NCBI GenBank assembly: GCA_002395925.1
Contig: DGVM01000174.1
Location: 1-5,186 of the forward strand
Length of the DNA stretch: 5,186 nt
DNA from: Bacteroidales bacterium UBA4284
GTDB lineage: Bacteria; Bacteroidota; Bacteroidia; Bacteroidales; UBA932
Direction: 5' to 3'
The translations under genes were made by a program, and so were the position numbers. Within the stretch, counting starts at the first letter, position 1; each line of letters opens with the position of its first letter. A model generated the notes under the pieces. That model had not been told where the DNA came from, searched no databases, and was given only the letters and a program-made list of their open reading frames with translations. Positions 1 to 5,186 of the stretch are shown here, in pieces.

Positions 1-577
1 AACTCTGGGTGTAGAGGTCTTCGGTAGTGCGCCAGTTCGGGGATCTCTGCCAGCTCCAGGCGCCAAGACCGTTGTCGTAGAAACGTCCGTGGCTCTGCCA
101 GAGGGCGATGTTCCTCCCCTGGAGTCCGCCGTCGAAGCGGCGCTGCCCGTTCTGTTCTATGAACTGCCTGCGTGCAGGGATGTTCCTGGGGCGGAACCTG
201 TAGTCCGCAGGCTTCCCGCTGTTGCCGAGGGCAGGATTGGCGAGATCTTCGAAATCAACCGATTCGCACCAGATTCCTCCCAGATTATAAGAACGGACTT
301 CATCGGGCCATTGCTCGCGCAGCCTTGCCCTGAACCACGCAAGATCGGCCTTGCGCCAGGGATAGTCTCCGAGTTCCTTCGTGAAGTAAAGGTCCAGGCT
401 GTTCCCGCGCTTCATCGCCTTGTTGAGCTTGATGAAGGACCTTACCCCGAAATGCTCCTTGGTCAGCACGGTGATCGAGTCTGTTACGGGCTTGAAGGCA
501 TCCAGAATGGCTTTCTGGGCATTTGCTGTGAGCCCCGCGAAAAGTGCTGCGGCTATCAGGATTAATCGGCGGTACAT
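1..577 (-). CDS. Exported 'xanthan lyase'/golvesin-like putative N-acetylmuramoyl-L-alanine amidase, N-terminal part (3' end outside window)
   Basis: The frame is open from the ATG at 577-575 to the left edge, giving 192 codons without a stop. Residues 1-20 are a clear Sec signal peptide: MYRR, a hydrophobic core LILIAAALFAGL, then TANA before Q21, which fits signal peptidase I cleavage after an AxA-like site. The mature part is rich in Trp and Arg. The stretch G154-R-N-I-A-L-W-Q-S-H163-G, followed by a WSWQR segment and TTEDLYTQS, matches what I recall of a large Bacteroidales family annotated as xanthan lyase or N-acetylmuramoyl-L-alanine amidase with a golvesin C-terminal-like domain. In that family this segment begins the catalytic domain, and H163 would sit where amidase-3 enzymes place their first zinc histidine; that last point is inference. 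Members are much longer, so most of the protein is missing here. It would act in the periplasm or at the surface, possibly on peptidoglycan; the xanthan lyase label is probably inherited annotation. It starts 7 bases after the VanZ-family stop, with only an AT-rich stretch and no Shine-Dalgarno, so it is probably the next gene of the same operon. Confidence 0.75.
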   Translation of the reverse strand, partial: MYRRLILIAAALFAGLTANAQKAILDAFKPVTDSITVLTKEHFGVRSFIKLNKAMKRGNSLDLYFTKELGDYPWRKADLAWFRARLREQWPDEVRSYNLGGIWCESVDFEDLANPALGNSGKPADYRFRPRNIPARRQFIEQNGQRRFDGGLQGRNIALWQSHGRFYDNGLGAWSWQRSPNWRTTEDLYTQS

Positions 578-584
578 AAAAATG

Positions 585-992
585 CTAGTTCTTTCGGACT
601 TTCAGATGAGTGATGTCTACGATGAAGACGAATACGCAACTTACGGCAAGGGCCAGCAGGTCGGCCTTGAAGTCGTTCAGGTCCATCGACCTGTAGGGGA
701 GTCTGCCCTGGATGTACTCGGTGCCGTACGCGAGCAACGCCCCGAATGCCATGGTCGCAATCGCAAACAGGACTGCGTGGCCGAGTTTATTTGTCAGATG
801 GTCGTACGCGAGATAAGCCAGAATGGGGAAAGGCAGGAACATCAGGAAATGCGCCACCTTGTCGGTAGGGATGCCGAAGATGAACTTCTGCACATCCGGC
901 AGTTTGTCCACGTGCATGAAACACAGCATGGCGACTGCGGCTATGTAAAGGAGGAACAGTATCCGGGCCAGTATGGTCTTCGGTGTCGTCAT
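585..992 (-). CDS. VanZ-family small integral membrane protein
   Basis: This complete 135-residue protein has four hydrophobic segments at about residues 7-26, 45-63, 72-92 and 109-128. The VanZ-like hallmarks are the D44-K-V-A-H48 motif opening the second helix, and T91-E-Y-I-Q95 after the third helix followed by a polar Arg/Asp-rich loop (R101, D104, D107, D111) leading into the last helix. The length is normal for minimal VanZ-like proteins. The namesake gives low-level teicoplanin resistance in enterococci, but the biochemical role of the wider family is poorly known, so resistance should not be assumed here. The ATG at 992-990 overlaps the TGA of the ABC exporter as ATGA, which makes translational coupling likely, and the stop at 587-585 is 7 bases before the next gene. 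The first residues, MTTPK, lead straight into helix 1, so there is no cleaved signal peptide and the start is well supported. An inner-membrane role linked to the exporter or to the envelope is inference from position. Confidence 0.88.
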   Translation of the reverse strand: MTTPKTILARILFLLYIAAVAMLCFMHVDKLPDVQKFIFGIPTDKVAHFLMFLPFPILAYLAYDHLTNKLGHAVLFAIATMAFGALLAYGTEYIQGRLPYRSMDLNDFKADLLALAVSCVFVFIVDITHLKVRKN

Positions 993-2818
993 AGAGCCTG
1001 CATGTCGTGAAGTTTGCGGTAATAACCGTTCAGTGCGATGAGCTCGTCGTGCTTGCCGCGTTCCACTATGCGTCCGTCATCGATTACGATGATTTCGTCT
1101 GCATCCTTGATAGTGCTCAGCCGGTGGGCGATGGCTATGGTGGTGCGGTTGTTCATGAGCCGCTCGAGGGCCTCCTGCACCGCGCGCTCGCTCTCGGTGT
1201 CAAGGGCAGCCGTAGCTTCGTCCAGAATGAGTATGGGCGGGTTTTTCAGGATAGCCCTGGCGATGCTGATCCTCTGGCGCTGTCCGCCGCTGAGCTTGCA
1301 TCCGCGGTCGCCCACGTTTGTCTGGTATCCGTCCTCTTTTTCCATGATGAATTCGTGGGCGTTTGCGATCTTGGCCGCCTCGACCACCTGCTCTTCGGTC
1401 GCTCCTTCCACGCCGAAGGCTATGTTGTTGAAGATGGTATCGTTGAAAAGGATTGGCTCCTGATTGACATTGCCCATCAACGCCCTCAGGCTGTCGAGCC
1501 TGAATTCGCGTATGTCGGTGCCGTCCAGGGTGATGCGGCCTTCGTTGACGTCGTAAAAGCGGGGAATCAGATCCACCAGCGTGGATTTGCCACCTCCGGA
1601 AGCTCCTACTATCGCTATGGTCTTGCCCTTGGGGATTTCCAGGTTGATGTCGGAGAGAATCTGACGGGAACCGTCGTAGCTGAAGCCAACTCCTTCGAAG
1701 CGTATGCTCTCCTCCAGCGATCCGATATTCCTGGCGCCCTCGGAATCCTTGACAGTGTTGCGGGCGTCGAGGATGCGGTCTATCCTTTCCATCGAAGCAA
1801 GCCCCTTGGGAATGTTGTAGGCGGCCTTGGAAAGGTCTTTTATCGGCTGTATGATGCTGTAGAGTATGGTCATGAAGTAGATGAAGGTGGGAGCGTCTAT
1901 GAAAGAATTGTCTCCCACGATCAGGGCTCCGCCCACGCAGAGTACTATGCAGATCATCAAGGTCCCGAGGAATTCGCTGACAGGGTGAGCCAGCGCCTGG
2001 CGTGTGGCCACTCTTGCATTCTTCCGTCTCATGGCGTCGGTGACCTTCCCGAAACGCATGCTCATGACCTTTTCCGCAAGAAATGCCTTGATGACTCTCA
2101 GACCCCCGAGTGTCTCTTCCACCTGGCTCATGGTATCGCTCCAAAGAGCCTGGGCTTCAGTGGATTTCTTCTTGAGATTACGCCCTATCACGCCCATCAG
2201 CCAAATCATCAAAGGCGCGAAAACCAGCACGAATACCGTCAGTTTCCACGAAATGGCAATCAGGGTGCCAAGATAGAATATGATCAGGATAGGGTTCTTT
2301 ATGATCATATCCAGCGAACCCGTAATCGAATTCTCTACCTCCTGCACATCTCCGCTCATACGGGCTATGATATCGCCTTTGCGTTCCTGGGAGAAGAACC
2401 CCAGCGGCAGGGAAAGAATCTTGTTGTAGATCTCCATGCGCATATCCTTCACGATGCCCGTGCGGAGAGGCACCATGACTGCGGTGGACCCGAAATAGCA
2501 TGCGGTCTTGAGGGCGGTCATCACGATCATCACGGCCGAAAGGCTGACGAGGGTGACGACGGGGCCGTGCTCGACATTATACTGGCTGACGAACCAGTTG
2601 AAGTTGTTGGCGAGGGTTTTCATCAGATCTCCGGTGCCCCAGGGGATGAACTCGTAAACGGTACTGTCCATCTGGAATATGATCCTGAGTACAGGGATGA
2701 TAAGGGCAAAGGAGAAAATATTGAATACGGCGCTGAGAACGTTCATCAGCACCGATCCTCCGAGATATTTGCTGTAGGGGCTGACATAGCGCCTCAGCAT
2801 ATTCCAGAATGCTTTCAT
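989..2818 (-). CDS. ABC exporter, fused membrane and ATPase domains (MsbA/lipid-exporter type)
   Basis: This complete 609-residue half-transporter is expected to work as a homodimer in the inner membrane. The N-terminal ABC exporter domain (about residues 15-330) has six likely helices near 21-46, 86-112, 166-189, 192-213, 279-302 and 309-327, with an extended periplasmic loop between the first two (about 49-85). The ATPase domain (about 371-605) is intact: A-loop Y381, Walker A GASGGGKST at 405-413 with K411, Q-loop Q453, signature LSGGQ at 509-513, Walker B ILILDEA at 529-535 with catalytic E534, D-loop A538-L-D540, and switch H565. All residues needed for ATP hydrolysis are present. The architecture and first helix resemble the proteins annotated in Bacteroidales as MsbA or multidrug exporters, so lipid or lipid A-core flipping is plausible, but the substrate cannot be read from sequence. 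The gene follows a 24-base gap holding an inverted repeat and ends in an ATGA overlap with the VanZ-family gene. No Shine-Dalgarno is seen before the ATG. Confidence 0.95.
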   Translation of the reverse strand: MKAFWNMLRRYVSPYSKYLGGSVLMNVLSAVFNIFSFALIIPVLRIIFQMDSTVYEFIPWGTGDLMKTLANNFNWFVSQYNVEHGPVVTLVSLSAVMIVMTALKTACYFGSTAVMVPLRTGIVKDMRMEIYNKILSLPLGFFSQERKGDIIARMSGDVQEVENSITGSLDMIIKNPILIIFYLGTLIAISWKLTVFVLVFAPLMIWLMGVIGRNLKKKSTEAQALWSDTMSQVEETLGGLRVIKAFLAEKVMSMRFGKVTDAMRRKNARVATRQALAHPVSEFLGTLMICIVLCVGGALIVGDNSFIDAPTFIYFMTILYSIIQPIKDLSKAAYNIPKGLASMERIDRILDARNTVKDSEGARNIGSLEESIRFEGVGFSYDGSRQILSDINLEIPKGKTIAIVGASGGGKSTLVDLIPRFYDVNEGRITLDGTDIREFRLDSLRALMGNVNQEPILFNDTIFNNIAFGVEGATEEQVVEAAKIANAHEFIMEKEDGYQTNVGDRGCKLSGGQRQRISIARAILKNPPILILDEATAALDTESERAVQEALERLMNNRTTIAIAHRLSTIKDADEIIVIDDGRIVERGKHDELIALNGYYRKLHDMQAL

Positions 2819-2837
2819 ATTATCTTACAAAGATAAT
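2819..2837. promoter_or_regulatory. Perfect 8-bp inverted repeat directly abutting the ABC exporter start codon
   Basis: On either strand the arm ATTATCTT (2819-2826 on the plus strand) is followed three bases later by its exact complement AAGATAAT (2830-2837). The palindrome fills most of the 24-base gap between the YycJ/WalJ-like gene and the ABC gene, and its edge touches the ABC ATG at 2818. It could be a dimeric regulator's operator or a weak RNA hairpin over the ribosome entry site. Only one of the eight pairs is G-C and no T-run follows, so a rho-independent terminator is unlikely. The repeat is directly visible; a role is inference, and an AT-rich gap could yield it by chance. Confidence 0.5.
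2828..2835 (-). promoter_or_regulatory. Candidate Bacteroidota -7 promoter element upstream of the ABC exporter
   Basis: Read on the minus strand these bases are TATCTTTG, a full match to the Bacteroidota -7 consensus TAnnTTTG. I do not see a well-spaced TTTG-type -33 element, so only half of the promoter signature is present. Only 9 bases separate the box from the ABC ATG, so a transcript starting here would have a leader of a few bases at most. The box lies within the inverted repeat, so a protein bound to the palindrome would block it. This may be an internal promoter uncoupling the ABC-VanZ-amidase part from the upstream pair, or a chance match in AT-rich sequence. Confidence 0.35.
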
Positions 2838-2842
2838 CAAAA

Positions 2843-3652
2843 TTACAATAAGAAAACAGGGGACGCCGTCTGTCTCGGGAGCGGCAGCAGCCTGATTCCG
2901 GTGCCTTCCACTGCGGGAGCGCTGGCAGCGAGGGCCTTGTGGGGGGTGTTGTTGTTTTCGCTCAGATGGCAGAGGAAAACATTGGACAGCCCCGGATGCA
3001 TGAAATCCCTGATCGCATCGGCGCATTCCTCGTTCGAGAGATGTCCGTGTCCGCCGCAGATGCGGTTCTGCAGTTCCACGGGATATGAGCCGCTGCGCAG
3101 CATATCAAGGTCGTAGTTGGATTCTATCACTACGGTGGATGCCTTACGGGCATAAGCTATCGCTTCGTCTGTCATTCGCCCTATATCGGTCATTATCACG
3201 AAGATGTAACCCTGCAGGTCGATGCAGTATCCCACGGTCTGGGTGGCGTCGTGAGGCACGATGAAATAGCGCGCCCTGACTTTTCCGGGCACTATCTCGG
3301 ACCATTCCTCATCCTGCAGCAGCTTGACCACGGGGCCGAGGTATTCTCCTGTCATCCAGTGGGTTGCAAGGGAAGACCTGAGCTTGCGAGTCATCCACAC
3401 AGGCTTCAGCAGCCGCTTGCAGTACGGGCCCAGGTTATGGATATGGTCCATGTGGTCGTGGGTGATCAGCACGGCGTCGATGTCGTCGTAGGTGAATCCG
3501 TTTTTGGTCAGTTCCTGCTTCAGGCGTCTCATACTTACTCCGGCATCTATCACGACTCCCGCCCCGCCTTCACCGTCATCCATGTGCAGGAAGTAGCAGT
3601 TGCCGCAACTGCCGCTGGACAGGGACTGGAATACTATCTTATTGCTGATCAT
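2843..3652 (-). CDS. YycJ/WalJ-type metallo-beta-lactamase-fold hydrolase
   Basis: This complete 269-residue cytoplasmic protein has no signal peptide. It opens with the family-typical SLSSGSCGNCY segment (residues 10-20) and the VVIDAGVSMRRL strand-loop. The metal-binding set is intact: T64-H65-D66-H67-M68-D69-H70, H134 in VPHDA, D156 in MTDIG, and H229 in CHLSENNN. The G201-H-G-H204-L-S-N segment is also a hallmark of the YycJ/WalJ branch. Relatives are metal-dependent phosphodiesterases or nucleases; in Gram-positive bacteria the gene sits in the walRK cell-wall control operon, and exonuclease activity on double-stranded DNA has been reported for a Bacillus member. The substrate here is unknown. 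The start is well placed because the conserved core begins within 10 residues. The first 14 bases overlap the end of the TPR gene, with AAAGAG one base ahead of the ATG, too close for a normal Shine-Dalgarno, so coupling to the upstream gene is likely. The stop is 24 bases before the ABC gene. Confidence 0.93.
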   Translation of the reverse strand: MISNKIVFQSLSSGSCGNCYFLHMDDGEGGAGVVIDAGVSMRRLKQELTKNGFTYDDIDAVLITHDHMDHIHNLGPYCKRLLKPVWMTRKLRSSLATHWMTGEYLGPVVKLLQDEEWSEIVPGKVRARYFIVPHDATQTVGYCIDLQGYIFVIMTDIGRMTDEAIAYARKASTVVIESNYDLDMLRSGSYPVELQNRICGGHGHLSNEECADAIRDFMHPGLSNVFLCHLSENNNTPHKALAASAPAVEGTGIRLLPLPRQTASPVFLL

Positions 3653-5186
3653 TCTCTTTGCAATATTTGGAGATGACGCTATAGGCGTCGGCCACGCCGA
3701 ACTCGCCGGCGCGGGACAGGTCTATGCATCCTTTTTCCTTGTCTTTGATGAATATGAGGGCGAGCCCCCGGTTGAAATAGGCATCGCCCATGTAAGGGTA
3801 GATGCTGATGGCTTTCCCATAGTTGTCGATAGATTCCACCATCTGTCCCGACAGGCAGTAGAGATTGCCCAGGTTGAAGAACAGATAGGGGATGTCCGGC
3901 AGGATGCTGATGGCCTCCTGCATGTCGGCTATCGCCTCGGAATAGTCGTAGTTGCGGTCGATGCGGTCGCTCACGCGCGCCCTGATGGTACCCTGGTCAT
4001 CCATGGTGAGAGTCTGCACGTTGCGCTCCATGCTGGCGATGAAATCTATCATCTCCGCCCTGAGCACGCCCCTGTTCATCAGATAGAAAGCCTTGTAGAA
4101 GCGTATGTATCTGTCCCGGAATACGTCTGTTTCAGCTTGTTTGACAGCGTTGTCGAAGCAGGTGAGAGCTGCGTTGTACTGTTTGTTCCGCACTTCGTTT
4201 ATGCCCTGGATGAAGCTGATTTCGGACTGTGTCAGCCTGGTGCCGGCCGCACCGCTGCTCGTATCTCCGGCAAGTATGCTTCCCAGACTGCGTTTGAGGG
4301 TGACCGCCTCGATATCTTCGTTGGTGACGGAAACGGGGATGGGGACCATTGCCGTGAACCGTTCTATCAGCGGGCTTTCGAAATCCGTGCGGAGCGCCGC
4401 CTTGTATCCGCTGTCGTCGCCCGAAATCTTGAATTTGTAAAGGGGCCTCAGGCGGATGTCGATGTCTCTGTGCTGAAGGAGTTCGTTGTCGAAGTCTTTC
4501 TTTGCGAAATCTGCGTCAAGGGCCAGCAGGGAGCTGTATTTCCGGGTGGTATCGGCGAAGTCGGCCAGCCCGTGAGCGTTCTTGCTTTCATATTCGGCGA
4601 CCTTCTTGCGGGCAATTTCGTAGTCGGCCTTCGATGCCTTGTAGCGGCCCATCATATTCTCGACGTAGGATCGGTTCATATAAGCCTTCGCGAAGTCCGG
4701 ATACAGCGCAATGGCCATATTGTAGTCTTCGAGGGCATCCTGCCAGCGCCCCATCTCGATAAAGAAACCGGCGCGGTTGAAATAGGCGAGTACATTGCCG
4801 GGATTGATGCCGATGACGTGGTCCATGTCGTCCAGCGCGCCCTCGAAATCCCGGACCTGGGCCTTGAGCAGGCTTCTGTTGTAAAGCGTCAGGGCGTTGC
4901 CCGGCTCTTCCCTGAGAACGCGGTCGAGATCGGCCATCGCGGCTTTGGGATTGTTGCTGTCAGCATACAGAAGGGCCCTGTTGAAATAGGCGAAAGTGTT
5001 GGTCGTGTCGAGCTGTATCGCCTGATTCAGGTCTTCTATCGCAAGGCCGAAGTCCTGCCTGGCCGCATTCAGGCGACCGCGTCGTATGTAGGCCTCCGGG
5101 TCATAGCGGTCCAGTTTGATGGCCTTGTTGTAATCTGCCAGGGCCTTCACCGTATCTTTCTGAAACAAATAACAAGCGCCCCGGTT
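3639..5186 (-). CDS. Tetratricopeptide-repeat protein, C-terminal 515 residues (5' end outside window)
   Basis: The frame is open to the right edge, and its first visible residues NRGACY are the start of a TPR helix, so the true start lies further right. The TTG at 5168-5166 falls inside this repeat and is not the start. Numbering visible residues from 1, an N-terminal array runs over about 1-201 as six 34-residue units with the pattern AYxNR...G/A...A..DY..AI...P. A 120-residue segment without clear TPR pattern follows (202-322), including charged stretches and a Val/Pro-rich MVPIPVSV. TPR-like units then resume at about 323-355, 400-433, 434-467 and 468-500. The C-terminus, with KGCIDLSRAGEFG then DAYSVISKYC, is a capping end I recognise from Bacteroidales TPR proteins. 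Such proteins are usually exported and act as protein-protein scaffolds, but the N-terminus that would prove export is not visible. The last 14 bases overlap the YycJ/WalJ-like gene, indicating one operon. The binding partner is unknown. Confidence 0.93.
   Translation of the reverse strand, partial: NRGACYLFQKDTVKALADYNKAIKLDRYDPEAYIRRGRLNAARQDFGLAIEDLNQAIQLDTTNTFAYFNRALLYADSNNPKAAMADLDRVLREEPGNALTLYNRSLLKAQVRDFEGALDDMDHVIGINPGNVLAYFNRAGFFIEMGRWQDALEDYNMAIALYPDFAKAYMNRSYVENMMGRYKASKADYEIARKKVAEYESKNAHGLADFADTTRKYSSLLALDADFAKKDFDNELLQHRDIDIRLRPLYKFKISGDDSGYKAALRTDFESPLIERFTAMVPIPVSVTNEDIEAVTLKRSLGSILAGDTSSGAAGTRLTQSEISFIQGINEVRNKQYNAALTCFDNAVKQAETDVFRDRYIRFYKAFYLMNRGVLRAEMIDFIASMERNVQTLTMDDQGTIRARVSDRIDRNYDYSEAIADMQEAISILPDIPYLFFNLGNLYCLSGQMVESIDNYGKAISIYPYMGDAYFNRGLALIFIKDKEKGCIDLSRAGEFGVADAYSVISKYCKENDQQ
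4584..5186 (-). repeat. Six tandem 34-codon TPR units within the TPR-protein gene
   Basis: The coding sequence repeats with a 102-base period. Units begin at visible residues 1 (partial), 32, 66, 100, 134 and 168, opening with NRGACY (partial), AYIRRG, AYFNRA, TLYNRS, AYFNRA and AYMNRS. The DNA has diverged except at the helix-A start: TTGAAATAGGC (plus strand) occurs at 4777-4787 and 4981-4991, exactly two periods (204 bases) apart, and again at 3772-3782 in the C-terminal TPR set. This is protein-level repetition under selection, not a recent DNA duplication. Confidence 0.85.

Larger units (their letters stand above)
1..5186 (-). other. Probable five-gene minus-strand operon (open at both ends)
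   Basis: Junctions in transcription order are: TPR gene to YycJ/WalJ-like gene, 14-base overlap (3639-3652); YycJ/WalJ-like to ABC exporter, 24-base gap (2819-2842); ABC exporter to VanZ-family gene, 4-base ATGA overlap (989-992); VanZ-family to putative amidase, 7-base gap (578-584). No terminator-like hairpin with a T-run is seen at any junction. This spacing supports co-transcription and likely translational coupling, with one possible internal promoter before the ABC gene. Co-transcription is inferred from spacing, not shown. Confidence 0.7.

Noticed and set aside
89..565. 158-codon plus-strand frame at the left end
   Set aside because: It is the in-register mirror of the exported amidase-like gene, whose signal peptide and family motifs are clear on the minus strand. 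The plus-strand product has no signal, domain or initiation context.
585..992. Glycopeptide resistance determinant
   Set aside because: Only a VanZ-like protein is present, without vanA/vanH/vanX-type genes, and VanZ-family proteins are widespread in bacteria without a resistance role.
420..1010. 196-codon plus-strand frame
   Set aside because: It lies in exact antisense codon register with the VanZ-family gene and runs into the amidase-like gene. The product is Gln/His/Arg-rich low-quality sequence without a domain.
1007..2836. 609-codon plus-strand frame as a real gene
   Set aside because: It begins at a GTG, encodes a His/Asp/Gly-rich product with no recognisable domain, and lies exactly opposite a complete ABC exporter with every catalytic motif. 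It is explained by avoidance of TTA, CTA and TCA sense codons.
2819..2842. Rho-independent terminator between the YycJ/WalJ-like and ABC genes
   Set aside because: The hairpin stem has seven A-T pairs and one G-C pair, and on the minus strand it runs directly into the ABC ATG with no T-run, so termination is unlikely.
3251..3676. 141-codon plus-strand frame opposite the metallo-hydrolase
   Set aside because: It mirrors the YycJ/WalJ-like gene in register, and the minus-strand product has the full set of metal ligands.
5166..5168. TTG as the start codon of the TPR protein
   Set aside because: The frame stays open to the window edge, and the residues before it (NRGACY) complete a TPR helix in register with the following repeats, so the TTG is an internal Leu codon.
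4584..5186. CRISPR-like or satellite repeat array
   Set aside because: The 102-base periodicity is entirely explained by 34-residue TPR units; the DNA copies are divergent apart from short shared blocks and there are no spacers.

Overview
The window reads as a single co-directional stretch of a Bacteroidota chromosome, most likely order Bacteroidales. All five genes lie on the minus strand, so transcription runs from the right edge to the left edge. The assignment rests on four things: the kind of proteins encoded (a large secreted TPR protein with a Bacteroidales-style C-terminus and a 'xanthan lyase/golvesin-like' putative amidase); the lack of clear Shine-Dalgarno sequences at the starts; a TAnnTTTG-type -7 element in the only AT-rich gap; and moderately GC-rich coding sequence. 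The genus cannot be fixed from the sequence alone.

Layout in transcription order: (1) 5186-3639, the 3' part of a TPR-repeat protein whose start lies beyond the right edge. (2) 3652-2843, a YycJ/WalJ-type metallo-beta-lactamase-fold hydrolase, overlapping the TPR gene by 14 bases. (3) After a 24-base AT-rich gap with a perfect 8-bp inverted repeat and a candidate -7 box, 2818-989, a full-length half-size ABC exporter of the MsbA/lipid-exporter type. (4) 992-585, a small four-helix VanZ-family membrane protein, joined to the ABC gene by an ATGA overlap. (5) After 7 bases, 577-1, the first 192 codons of an exported protein of the family usually annotated as xanthan lyase or N-acetylmuramoyl-L-alanine amidase with a golvesin-like C-terminus; it runs off the left edge.

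Coding density is near total: the only non-coding bases are the 24-base and 7-base gaps, so there is no unexplained stretch. I see no RNA genes, mobile elements, CRISPR arrays or rho-independent terminators. The products suggest a cell-envelope theme (periplasmic TPR scaffold, YycJ-like hydrolase, lipid-type exporter, VanZ membrane protein, putative peptidoglycan-acting enzyme), but a joint function is inferred from order and coupling only. I do not find convincing evidence of a novel system. The points most worth checking are the palindrome against the ABC start codon, the non-TPR domain in the middle of the TPR protein, and whether the five-gene order is conserved.
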